Shown here: positions 10,206-21,267 of the stretch, one piece after another | Numbering within the stretch: the first letter of the stretch is position 1 | Layout: each line of letters opens with the position of its first letter | Assembly (NCBI GenBank): GCA_937928085.1 | Contig: CALFVU010000006.1 | Location: forward strand, 1-64,000 | Direction of reading: 5' to 3' | DNA: 64,000 nt | Source of the DNA: an uncultured bacterium | GTDB lineage: Bacteria; Spirochaetota; Leptospiria; Leptospirales; Leptonemataceae | Made by a program: the position numbers and the translations under genes | Notes under the pieces: generated by a model | Database searches by the model: none | What the model was told of the DNA's origin: nothing | The model's input: the letters and a program-made list of their open reading frames with translations, nothing else

Positions 10206-10961
10206 GTGGATAAACCTTGTTTGGGACCACTACATACACAGTTTGATGGAAAAGGTAGAGCTTATACTTCTTGTTTTGTTTCTTCTGAAATCGTACAGTG
10301 GGATATAAAAAATTTAAAAGTTTTATCTCGTCTACCCGCATATTATAGTATAGGACATTTAAGTGTAGTGGGGGGACATTCTACTAAACCTTATGGAAAA
10401 TATGTAGTTGCTCTTAACAAAATTACAAAAGATCGATACCTACCAACAGGTATGGAATTAGTACAAAGTGCTCAATTATATGATATTAGCGTAGATCCTC
10501 CTCAATTATTGTTAGATTTTCCTACAACTGGAGAACCCCATTATGCGGAGATGATTCCAGCGAGTTTGCTTCTTAAAAACAAAATCCAACAGATTCTTCC
10601 ATTAAATGAAAATGATCATCCATATGCAACGAAAAGCGAAAAAGAAGCAAGAGTAGAAAGAAAAGGCAAAGAAGTACATGTTTATATGACAGCAATTCGT
10701 TCTCATTTTAAACCATCAAAAGTAGAAGTCAAGTTAGGAGATATAGTGTATTTTCATGTAACTAATCTGGAACAAGATTTTGATATACCTCATGGTTTTG
10801 CGATTTATGGTGCACCTCTACCTAATATTTTGATTATGCCCGGACAAACAAAAACTTTGGTTTGGGAAGCTAAAAAAATTGGAGTGTTTCCATTCTATTG
10901 TACTGATTTTTGTTCTGCATTGCATCAAGAAATGCAACATTATATTCGGGTATCACCTTGA
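10206..10961 (+). CDS. nosZ: Nitrous-oxide reductase NosZ, C-terminal part with CuA domain
   Basis: 'CLGPLHTQFDGKGRAYTSCF' and CuA motif 'FYCTDFCSALHQEMQHYIRV'; the same frame reads upstream through 'LKYESTLYGEVDKP'. Confidence 0.9.
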   Translation: MDKPCLGPLHTQFDGKGRAYTSCFVSSEIVQWDIKNLKVLSRLPAYYSIGHLSVVGGHSTKPYGKYVVALNKITKDRYLPTGMELVQSAQLYDISVDPPQLLLDFPTTGEPHYAEMIPASLLLKNKIQQILPLNENDHPYATKSEKEARVERKGKEVHVYMTAIRSHFKPSKVEVKLGDIVYFHVTNLEQDFDIPHGFAIYGAPLPNILIMPGQTKTLVWEAKKIGVFPFYCTDFCSALHQEMQHYIRVSP

Positions 10962-10985
10962 TAAATAAAACTAAATTTTATTTTC

Positions 10986-11008
10986 TAAGCCGGTTTCATG
11001 CCGGCTTA
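10986..11008 (+). other. Intercistronic hairpin nosZ / nosB-like
   Basis: TAAGCCGG-TTTCATG-CCGGCTTA perfect 8-bp stem. Confidence 0.6.
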
Positions 11009-11045
11009 ATCTTTCTGTATACAATTATACACTTTGGAGGTAAGT

Positions 11046-11648
11046 ATGTTTTCCTTATTAAATCAAAAATTGAATCAAACAAATCGTATACTAGTTTTAA
11101 TAGTGGCTTTTTTAATGTTTTTAGTATATTTTTTGCCTTTATGGGTAATAAACTTAACTGCTCCTCAATACCCCGAAACTTTAGGTATGTATATTTATGT
11201 TAATGATATTAAAGGTAAAACACCATATGATCTACAAAATATTAATATTTTAAATCATTATATTGGAATGCAAAAAATTGCAGCAGATTCTATTCCAGAA
11301 TTACAGTATATGCCTTATATTTTAGGTTATATGATTTTTGGAGCTGTGGTTACTTTTTTTTTTAATAGAGTTTTTATGGTTTTTTTAGGAGTTCTAAATA
11401 CGGTTTTAGTGGGGATCGCAGGAATCTATGATTTTTGGCGATGGGAATATAATTACGGTCATAATTTAGATCCGAATGCCCCTATACAGGTACCCGGCAT
11501 GAGTTATCAACCCCCTTTGATTGGTTGTAAAGAACTTTTAAATATTAATGCTTGTAGTTGGCCCTCTATAGGTGCTTTGTTGTTGTTTGTTGTATTGGGT
11601 ATATTGTTTTGGATATTATATACAGAATTCAATACTCAAAATCGCTAG
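11046..11648 (+). CDS. NosB-like integral membrane protein of nos cluster
   Basis: Hydrophobic ORF between nosZ and nosL; 'ETLGMYIYVNDIKG...NILNHYIGM...IYDFWRWEYNYGHNLDPNAPI' pattern of membrane proteins in clade II nos clusters. Confidence 0.7.
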   Translation: MFSLLNQKLNQTNRILVLIVAFLMFLVYFLPLWVINLTAPQYPETLGMYIYVNDIKGKTPYDLQNINILNHYIGMQKIAADSIPELQYMPYILGYMIFGAVVTFFFNRVFMVFLGVLNTVLVGIAGIYDFWRWEYNYGHNLDPNAPIQVPGMSYQPPLIGCKELLNINACSWPSIGALLLFVVLGILFWILYTEFNTQNR

Positions 11649-11659
11649 GAGGACTATGT

Positions 11660-12130
11660 ATGAAAAAACTATTACCATTTATTATCTTTTTTTTCTTTTT
11701 TTCCTGTACGCCAAAAGCACCTGTAGATATACAAGCTGGAATGGAAGAATGCAGTTTATGTAAAATGAAAATTGTAGATTTAAAGTTCAATGCTCAGCTT
11801 CAAACTACAAAAGGAAAAATTCATCATTTTGATAGTATTGAATGTTTGGTAAAATGGATTGAGCAAAATAAAGATATAGAAATAAAAAATGCATGGGTTA
11901 AAGACTATCCTTCAGGTAAGTGGGTAGAATATAAAAAAGCTTTTTATTTAGTGTCGAAAAACCTGCCTTCTCCGATGGGTGCTTATCTTTCAAGTTATGA
12001 AACTTTAGAAGAAGCGCAAAAGATACAGAAAGAAAAAGATGGTCAAATTCACGAATATAAAGATTTAAGCAATTATTTAAAAAGTTTAAACAAAGATGAA
12101 AAACATCATCATCACCATCATCATCATTAA
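11660..12130 (+). CDS. nosL: NosL-like copper chaperone lipoprotein with C-terminal His8
   Basis: MKKLLPFIIFFFFFSCTP signal; 'CSLCKMKIVDLKFNAQLQTTKGKIHHFDSIECLVKW'; ends DEKHHHHHHHH*. Confidence 0.88.
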   Translation: MKKLLPFIIFFFFFSCTPKAPVDIQAGMEECSLCKMKIVDLKFNAQLQTTKGKIHHFDSIECLVKWIEQNKDIEIKNAWVKDYPSGKWVEYKKAFYLVSKNLPSPMGAYLSSYETLEEAQKIQKEKDGQIHEYKDLSNYLKSLNKDEKHHHHHHHH

Positions 12131-13355
12131 TTTGCTTACACCGATTTATGCAGAGACTTTAAGAGTTTGCACAGGAGCTTGCAAGTATCGAAATTTGCAA
12201 GCTGCTATCGATCAAGCTCCTCCTTATTCCAATATTTTTGTGGAAGAGGGGATCTATATTTTAAGCGAAGAAATCGTTATATCGAAACCTATAAAATTAA
12301 TTGGAAAAGAAAAAAAATCTATCCTTGATGGTAGTAAAATAAAAAATGTAATTAAAATTTCACAGACTTATGATGTAGAAATTACAGGTTTTACAATCAA
12401 AAATAGTGGTTACAGTGATATTCAAGAATTTGCAGGAATTTATATAGAGAAATCGAGCAACTGTAGAATTTATAATAATAGTTTGTTAGATAATACATAC
12501 GGTATTTATTTAGCTTATGTCCAAAAATGTATCATAGAAAACAATCAAATTATTTCAAATGCTATCAACGAAGTTCAAAGTGGTAATGGAATCCATTTAT
12601 GGTATAGCTACGAAAATCAACTAAAAAATAATTTCGTACGAAAACATCGAGATGGATTTTATTTTGAATATTCAGAAAATTTAGTTGTAGAAAATAATAT
12701 AAGTGTTGAGAATATTCGGTATGGAATTCATTTTATGTTTTGTCATAGGGCAAAAATTTTTAATAATCTATTTTTAAAGAATGAAGCGGGGATTGCTCTA
12801 ATGTATTCAAATCGATTAGAACTCAATGCGAATCAAATTCAATATGCGTGGGGAAGAGGATTAAAAGGTTTACTTCTAAAAGATATCAATGATAGCGAAA
12901 TTGTACGAAATATTTTTTCCAATAATACTACTGCATTTTATACTGATAATTCGAATCGAAATAAAATTTATAAAAATCAATTTTTAAGCAATGGTATTGC
13001 TATGGAAATTTTAGGCAATTCATACGAAAATGAAATTTTTAATAATTATTTCGAAAATAATCTTTTTGATGTAGCGACGAATTCGAGAAGTAATCCAAAT
13101 CTTTTTAAAGAAAATTATTGGGATAAATATAAAGGCTACGATCTAAATAAAGATGGATATGGAGATATTTTTTATAGACCTATTACTTTATTTAGTTTTT
13201 GGGTAAGCAAGTATCCTGATATTTTTATTTTACTTCGTTCTCCAATGATTGATTTTTTGGAGACTTTAGAAAAAGTCTTTCCTGTTGTAATTCCCTCCCA
13301 ATTAAAGGACGAAAAGCCTGTTTTGAATAAAAAGATCATTTTAGATACATTATGA
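12096..13355 (+). CDS. nosD: NosD periplasmic copper-processing protein
   Basis: Parallel beta-helix repeats 'NGIHLWYSYENQLKNNFVRKHRDGFYFEYSEN...GIHFMFCHRAKI', in nosLDFY order. Confidence 0.92.
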   Translation: MKNIIITIIIINLLTPIYAETLRVCTGACKYRNLQAAIDQAPPYSNIFVEEGIYILSEEIVISKPIKLIGKEKKSILDGSKIKNVIKISQTYDVEITGFTIKNSGYSDIQEFAGIYIEKSSNCRIYNNSLLDNTYGIYLAYVQKCIIENNQIISNAINEVQSGNGIHLWYSYENQLKNNFVRKHRDGFYFEYSENLVVENNISVENIRYGIHFMFCHRAKIFNNLFLKNEAGIALMYSNRLELNANQIQYAWGRGLKGLLLKDINDSEIVRNIFSNNTTAFYTDNSNRNKIYKNQFLSNGIAMEILGNSYENEIFNNYFENNLFDVATNSRSNPNLFKENYWDKYKGYDLNKDGYGDIFYRPITLFSFWVSKYPDIFILLRSPMIDFLETLEKVFPVVIPSQLKDEKPVLNKKIILDTL

Positions 13356-14062
13356 TTCGAATAAAAAATTTAAACAAAATTTTTAAAAAACAAAAAGTTC
13401 TAAAAAACATCAATCTTGAAATTCCAAAAAATGAAATTGTTTGTTTTTTAGGTCCGAATGGTTCTGGAAAGACAACACTAATCAAATGTCTTTTAGGTTT
13501 GGTGATTCCAGATCCAGATTCTAAACTCGAGTACGAAAATAAAGAAATCGAATTTAATTTAGCAAAGTATTTTCAAGTTGGATATGTGCCTCAGATGCCT
13601 TTATTTCCAAGAAATGTATTAGTAAAAGATTTAGTGGATTATTTAACAAATTTAGAAAATCATAATGAAGAAGTGAATCGTAATATCATTGAGCTCTTAG
13701 GTATTCATTCATTTTTTGATAAAAAAATATCTGAGCTTAGCGGAGGAATGAGGCAAAAACTGAATTTATTACAATGTTTTATCAAAGAAAGGGATATTTA
13801 TGTGTTGGATGAACCTACTGCAAGTTTAGATCCTTATCATAGCCATTTATTAAAAAAATTAATAAAAGAAAAAAAACAGACATCTTATGTGTTATTTATT
13901 ACTCATAATTTATCTGAAGTGGAAGAATTAGCAGACAAAATGGTAATTCTAATTGATGGACAGATAGTTCTAATAGAAAGTCCAAAAGAATTTATTCAAA
14001 ATCAAAATGCATTGAATTTAGAAGATGCATTAAGTAAAATTCATGAGTATATAAAAATATGA
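13352..14062 (+). CDS. nosF: NosF ABC transporter ATP-binding protein
   Basis: Walker A GPNGSGKTT, LSGGMRQK, Walker B YVLDEPTASLDP; follows nosD. Confidence 0.9.
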   Translation: MIRIKNLNKIFKKQKVLKNINLEIPKNEIVCFLGPNGSGKTTLIKCLLGLVIPDPDSKLEYENKEIEFNLAKYFQVGYVPQMPLFPRNVLVKDLVDYLTNLENHNEEVNRNIIELLGIHSFFDKKISELSGGMRQKLNLLQCFIKERDIYVLDEPTASLDPYHSHLLKKLIKEKKQTSYVLFITHNLSEVEELADKMVILIDGQIVLIESPKEFIQNQNALNLEDALSKIHEYIKI

Positions 14063-14847
14063 TGTTAAAAAATTTAATCTTATTCGAAATTTTGGATTTA
14101 TTGAAAAGTAAATGGTTGTTTTTATATGCAATTGTGTTGTTTATCTTTCATTTTATCGTCATTTATTTTTCCGCTGGAACTACTGATGAAATTTTAGCAA
14201 CTATCACAAACTTTTATCTGCTAATTATTCCTTTGTATACAATGATTTTTAGTATTGTAAATTTATATGAGAATATTCATTTTCAAAGTTTAGTGATTGT
14301 AAGAGGAATTTCTCGAAATTCAATTTACAAAGGAAAGTTTTTAGGTCTATTTTTTGGTTTGTTATTTGGTTTTCTTTTTGGTATACTCCCCTTTTTTTTA
14401 TTTTTTATAAAGATACAAAATTTTTTTTATATTTTGTTTCTTTTAGTATTTTTTGGGATTTTGTTACATTTCATTTTTTTAGGGGTTGGATTTCTAATAT
14501 CCCAATTCAATTTTCGGTTAGAAATATCTTTAGGAGTATCTATCATTTTGTGGTTTTTTGGCTATATCATTTATGATAGTTTTATTTTTTTAATAGCTGT
14601 AAATTTTGGAGATTATCCATTAGAATCTATTCTTATAGTATTATTATTTATGAATCCTATGGATTTAATTAGAACAACTCTTTTTATACAAGGAGATCTG
14701 GCTATGTTGATGAGTTATAGTTCTGCGATTTATCTTCAGATTTTTGGATCTAAATGGGGAATTTTTACCGGTGTTTTATATTTATTATTTTTTGGTATGA
14801 TGATTTATTTTCTAGGTCAAAAAAAATTTTTTAGTAGAGATTTATAA
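14059..14847 (+). CDS. nosY: NosY-like ABC permease
   Basis: Multi-TM ORF overlapping the nosF stop (ATGATG), terminal position in nos cluster. Confidence 0.75.
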   Translation: MMLKNLILFEILDLLKSKWLFLYAIVLFIFHFIVIYFSAGTTDEILATITNFYLLIIPLYTMIFSIVNLYENIHFQSLVIVRGISRNSIYKGKFLGLFFGLLFGFLFGILPFFLFFIKIQNFFYILFLLVFFGILLHFIFLGVGFLISQFNFRLEISLGVSIILWFFGYIIYDSFIFLIAVNFGDYPLESILIVLLFMNPMDLIRTTLFIQGDLAMLMSYSSAIYLQIFGSKWGIFTGVLYLLFFGMMIYFLGQKKFFSRDL

Positions 14848-14849
14848 AG

Positions 14850-14922
14850 CGCTCCGGGCAGGATTCGAACCTGCGACCGCTGGATTCGAAGTCCACCACT
14901 CTATCCCCTGAGCTACCGGAGC
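14850..14922 (-). tRNA. tRNA-Arg (anticodon TCG)
   Basis: Reverse complement GCTCCGGTAGCTCAGGGGATAGAGTGGTGGACTTCGAATCCAGCGGTCGCAGGTTCGAATCCTGCCCGGAGC; loop CTTCGAA. Confidence 0.93.
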
Positions 14923-15005
14923 ATATTAAGAAAGAAAAAATTTACTTGTTTTAGAGTCAAATCATTTCGAAATAACTAAGAATATTTATTTTTTTCTTTA
15001 CAAAA

Positions 15006-15021
15006 AATATAATATTATATT
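15006..15021. promoter_or_regulatory. 16-bp perfect palindrome upstream of Fur-family gene (candidate operator / -10 region)
   Basis: AATATAATATTATATT, 8 nt before ATG 15030; contains TATAAT. Confidence 0.45.
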
Positions 15022-15029
15022 CTTACGTT

Positions 15030-15515
15030 ATGCAAAATTCAAAAAATCATATCGATGTGCATAAAGAATTAGTAAAATTTTCTGAATTTTTGAAAAAAAA
15101 GAATTTAAAAATTACCGGTCAAAGGTTATTGGTTGCACAAAAAATTTTTTCTACAAAAGAACATTTTCGTGTTGAGGATCTATTTGATTTATTAAAAGAT
15201 AAAAAAGACGAAATTTCTAGAGCTACTGTGTATAGGACTGTAGCTTTATTGGTAGAAAGTGGACAATTAACCGAACATGATTTTGGTCAAAATTCAAAAT
15301 TTTATGAATTTTGTTCGACTTCCCAATATCATCATGATCATATTGTTTGTTTAGATTGTGGAAATATAGAGGAGTTTCACGACGAAAGAATAGAAAAAAT
15401 ACAAAAAGAAGTTATAAAAAAATATGATTATACATTAGTAGATCATTCACTAAATTTATATGGAAGGTGTAACCAATTAAAAGAAACAGGAACTTGTTCA
15501 AAAAAGAAAAAATAA
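15030..15515 (+). CDS. Fur-family metalloregulator (Fur/PerR)
   Basis: 'ISRATVYRTVALLVESGQL', 'HHDHIVCLDCGNIEEF', C-terminal Cys residues. Confidence 0.9.
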   Translation: MQNSKNHIDVHKELVKFSEFLKKKNLKITGQRLLVAQKIFSTKEHFRVEDLFDLLKDKKDEISRATVYRTVALLVESGQLTEHDFGQNSKFYEFCSTSQYHHDHIVCLDCGNIEEFHDERIEKIQKEVIKKYDYTLVDHSLNLYGRCNQLKETGTCSKKKK

Positions 15516-15525
15516 TAAAAATTAA

Positions 15526-17589
<2,064 letters not shown>

Positions 17590-17592
17590 TCC

Positions 17593-18837
17593 TTACGAAG
17601 AAAAATATAAAGAAGCGATTCCACCTGTAAATAAATCTGCTAACGTCGCAGAGATTAAAGCCTTAAACGAGATTTGTGATAAAACTTTTGTCTTTTCTGG
17701 AATAATAGCCTGAATTCCACCTAAAAAAATTCCTAAAGAAGGAAAATGAGTAAAACCACATAATACATAAGAAGCAATGACTACAGATTTTTGCTGTATT
17801 TGATTTTCTTTTATTAACAAAGCTAAGTCCTGATACGAAACTACTTCTGTTAAAATAAGTCTTTCTCCAATTAAAAGTGAAATTTTTGTAACATCTTCTG
17901 TAGGAACACCGATCATCCATAAAAACGGATAAAATAAATATCCAAAAAGAATCTTTAAAGAAAAATTGATTTCAAAAAAATTGCTAATATAAATGATCAA
18001 AACATCTACTAATGTTACTAGTCCGATCATTGATAAGAGAAGGGCAGTAATTCCAAAGATTAATTTTAAACCATCTTGTGAACCTTGAATGATAGCCTCT
18101 ATCAAAGAATTATTCTTAGGAATTTCTAGTGCCAGTTCTTTACCCATCGTCAGTGGAACTTCCGTTTCTGGAACTAGAATTTTCGAAAACATTATACCTG
18201 CAGGTGCAGACAAAATCGAAGCAACCACTAGATGCCCAGCAATCTCAGGAAAAACTTCCCTTAATGAAAATATATACACAGCCATTACATTTGAGGCAAC
18301 AGTAACAAATCCTGAAGTCAAGACGGTATGTAGTTCGGAACGAGTCATAGTTAAAATATATGGGCGGACTGTTAAAATTGATTCAATCCCTACAAAAATA
18401 TTACTAAAAGCAACTAGAGATTCAGCACCTGAAATTTTAAAAACTTTGTTAAAAAGAAAAGCAAAAAATTCAATTATTTTATTCATAATTTGATAATAAT
18501 ACAAGATAGAAATTAAAGCAGAAAAAAACACGATTGTAGGTAGTCCCTGAAAAAACAAAATAAATCCAAAAGATCCTTCCATACCGGGAGGTATGGCAAG
18601 AGTACCGAATAAAAATTTGGAGCCCTCTGATGCTATATCTACGAGTCGAATTATGATTTTGTTAATCAAATTAAAAATCCATAACCCCCATTGTTGCTTT
18701 AAAAGGAAATAGCCAAGTATCAATTCCAAAAAAAATATACCGAAGATAAGACGAAAATTTTGTTTCGTTTTTTTTTCAGACATTAAAAAAGCTAAAAAAA
18801 CTAAACCGAATAAACCAAATATACTATACCAATTCAT
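17593..18837 (-). CDS. Concentrative nucleoside transporter (NupC/CNT family)
   Basis: 'FGFILFFQGLPTIVFFSALISILYYYQIM', 'GAESLVAFSNIFVGIESILTVRPYI', 'CGFTHFPSLGIFLGGIQAIIP'. Confidence 0.9.
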   Translation of the reverse strand: MNWYSIFGLFGLVFLAFLMSEKKTKQNFRLIFGIFFLELILGYFLLKQQWGLWIFNLINKIIIRLVDIASEGSKFLFGTLAIPPGMEGSFGFILFFQGLPTIVFFSALISILYYYQIMNKIIEFFAFLFNKVFKISGAESLVAFSNIFVGIESILTVRPYILTMTRSELHTVLTSGFVTVASNVMAVYIFSLREVFPEIAGHLVVASILSAPAGIMFSKILVPETEVPLTMGKELALEIPKNNSLIEAIIQGSQDGLKLIFGITALLLSMIGLVTLVDVLIIYISNFFEINFSLKILFGYLFYPFLWMIGVPTEDVTKISLLIGERLILTEVVSYQDLALLIKENQIQQKSVVIASYVLCGFTHFPSLGIFLGGIQAIIPEKTKVLSQISFKALISATLADLFTGGIASLYFSS

Positions 18838-18943
18838 AAAACTAATTTTTTAAAAACCTTTTTTAAAGAAAATGATTTTTAGAAATTCAATGAATATAAT
18901 TTTTTACAATTGACTTTTTTTTTATAAATATAATTTTTAATAT

Positions 18944-20251
18944 ATGAATCCTTCTCGTTTTAGAAAGAACGTTTTTATTGTGTCCCGAAGTTTTGAACAA
19001 AGGTTAGTTTTATCTCGTGAGTTTTCTCAATATGGATTTCAGATTTATGAATTTGAAAAAACTCAACAAATTGTACCTTTTGTAAAAGTACAAAAACCAG
19101 ATGTTTGTATTATTCATTATGATAGAACAGAAGAAAATATTGTATTTCATATATCCCATGTATTGGAAGAAACACAGCATAAATGTTTTGTAATCTATTT
19201 GTTAGATCTGAAATATAAAGAACAAGAATTTCAAACAAGATTGGAGTTAATAAGAATTGGTGCGAATCAAATCAGTTATTTAGAGAACAATAAAATTAAA
19301 GAATTGAATCTTATTCTTAAAGAAATTGATGATTATTTTGAATTAGAAATAGAAAATATGGATTATATTTTATACATAAAAAATAATGAAGAATTTAACA
19401 ATTATTATATTCAACTTTTAAAACAAAAATTTAAGGTGGATGAGTTTTCTTATCAAGAAATTCAGGAATTATTAAATTCTAAAAATATCTTCATTTTGAA
19501 AGAAATGTATTTTATGATTATACTAAATATGTATTATTCGGATTTTTTAGGTGTAGAACTTGCCAGTATGATACGACAATTTCCATTACTAAAACATATC
19601 CCTATCATTTTCATTTCTAAGGAAAAAGAAATAGGAAAATTGCTACATACGATTCAAAAAGGAGGAGACGAATACTTAGTTCATCCGATCGATTCACAAA
19701 TTTTCTTTACTTTTATAAATTCACACTACAAAAAATACAAACTTTTAAAAAATAGTTTAGAAAAAGATCGAATGACAAATCTATACAATCATCATTCTTT
19801 TTTAGAAAAGTTAGAAGCAAAAATTAGAATTTTTCAGAAAGCATCCCAAAATTTTGCTTGTTGTATGGTAGATATCGACAATTTTAAAAGTATCAATGAT
19901 ACTTATGGTCATTTAGCTGGAGATCAGGTGATTATCAATCTTGCAAGATTTTTAAAATATAATCTTCGAAATTATGATTTTATTTGTCGCTATGGAGGAG
20001 AAGAATTTGCAGTGATATTAAATGTAAATGATAAAGATTCAGCAATAAAAATTATGGATAGAATTAGAAAAAATTTTTCACTTTTAAATCATCATTTTGG
20101 CGAAAATTCGTTTAGTTGTACTATAAGTATTGGAATTGCAATGTTTTTTGATTTTTTAGAAATGAAAACATTATTACAGGCTGCTGATAGTGGACTTTAT
20201 ATTGCTAAAAAACAGGGTAAAAACAAAGTAATTTTAGTAGAAAAATTATAG
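18944..20251 (+). CDS. Receiver-like / GGDEF diguanylate cyclase (PleD-like)
   Basis: 'DRMTNLYNHHSF', 'MVDIDNFKSINDTYGHLAGD', 'FICRYGGEEFAV' GGEEF motif. Confidence 0.9.
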   Translation: MNPSRFRKNVFIVSRSFEQRLVLSREFSQYGFQIYEFEKTQQIVPFVKVQKPDVCIIHYDRTEENIVFHISHVLEETQHKCFVIYLLDLKYKEQEFQTRLELIRIGANQISYLENNKIKELNLILKEIDDYFELEIENMDYILYIKNNEEFNNYYIQLLKQKFKVDEFSYQEIQELLNSKNIFILKEMYFMIILNMYYSDFLGVELASMIRQFPLLKHIPIIFISKEKEIGKLLHTIQKGGDEYLVHPIDSQIFFTFINSHYKKYKLLKNSLEKDRMTNLYNHHSFLEKLEAKIRIFQKASQNFACCMVDIDNFKSINDTYGHLAGDQVIINLARFLKYNLRNYDFICRYGGEEFAVILNVNDKDSAIKIMDRIRKNFSLLNHHFGENSFSCTISIGIAMFFDFLEMKTLLQAADSGLYIAKKQGKNKVILVEKL

Positions 20252-20282
20252 TCTTTATAGTCATCTAAAAAAAGTTAACAAT

Positions 20283-20891
20283 ATGATTTTAGATTTGAGT
20301 AAATTTTCACCCAATCAGATTGATTTAACTATGATGCAAACTCTAATACCGAGACCTATAGCTTGGGTACTTACTCAAAATTCCGATACAACTTATCATT
20401 TGTCTTTTTTTTCTTATTTTAATGCTATAGCCAGCGATCCTCCTTTAATTTTTATTTCGGTAGGGAAAAAAGATAAAAATACAAAAAACAATACTTGGAC
20501 TAATATAGAAGAACGAGATGAATTTATTGTACATATTCCCGATGTAGATTTTGTAAGGGAAGTTAATCAAACTTCGGAAACTTTGAACAGCGAAGTTTCC
20601 CAAATAAATAAACTTTCTTTAGAGTTAATGTTTTTAGAACCTAAAATTACTTCTTTGCCAATTGTCAAAAAAATCAAAATTGCTTTTATTTGTCAAAAAT
20701 ATCAGATTATCGAAATAGGAAATATATCTCAGGGTTTAATTTTTGGAAAAGTTAAATTTATTTATGTAGAGGATTCTTGTATTGCAGGTAAAAAACATAA
20801 AAACCTAAACATCGATCCTTTAAAAATTAACCCTTTATCTCGATTGGGTGCGGATACTTTTGCTACATTGGGTAACCTAATCTATATATAA
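20283..20891 (+). CDS. Flavin reductase-like (FMN-binding) domain protein
   Basis: 'LIPRPIAWVLTQNSDTTYHLSFFSYFNAIASDPPLIFISVGKKDKNTKNNTWTNI'. Confidence 0.82.
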   Translation: MILDLSKFSPNQIDLTMMQTLIPRPIAWVLTQNSDTTYHLSFFSYFNAIASDPPLIFISVGKKDKNTKNNTWTNIEERDEFIVHIPDVDFVREVNQTSETLNSEVSQINKLSLELMFLEPKITSLPIVKKIKIAFICQKYQIIEIGNISQGLIFGKVKFIYVEDSCIAGKKHKNLNIDPLKINPLSRLGADTFATLGNLIYI

Positions 20892-20902
20892 GGATCTATG
20901 TT

Positions 20903-21267
20903 ATGATCTTTTCGAAAACTTTTACTTTTGAGGCTTTGCATTATTTACCTAATTTGCTCAATAGTCATAAATATAAAAGATTACATGGGCATTCTTTTTG
21001 TTTTGAAATTTTGTGAAAGGTCCTATGAATCATACGTATAATTGGGTGATGGATTATGAGGAAATTTCAAAAATTGTAAAACCCATTGTTGAGAGATATT
21101 TGGATCATCGATGATTGAATGAAATAAAAAGTTTAGAAAAATTTACATCGGAACAAATAGCAATTTTGTTACGGAAAAAAATTTTTCCTAAATTATCAAG
21201 TTTGAAGCAAATGATTGTCTACGAAACCTCTACACCAAAAGCAATTTACTTTGGAGAAAAAGAATGA
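20903..21267 (+). pseudogene. queD: QueD / 6-pyruvoyl tetrahydropterin synthase-like, degraded
   Basis: MIFSKTFTFEALHYLPNLLNSHKYKRLHGHSFCFEI then (-1 frame) VKGPMNHTYNWVMDYEEISKIVKPIVERYLDHR*LNEIKSLEKFTSEQIAILLRKKIFPKLSSLKQMIVYETSTPKAIYFGEKE. Confidence 0.88.

Noticed and set aside
21112-21114. In-frame TGA in queD (and in the 1871-2170 relic) as evidence of UGA=Trp recoding
   Set aside because: Many intact genes here end in TGA with family-typical C-termini (hflX, the thioesterase at 36434, NosZ), and reading through would add long non-homologous tails; pseudogenisation is simpler.
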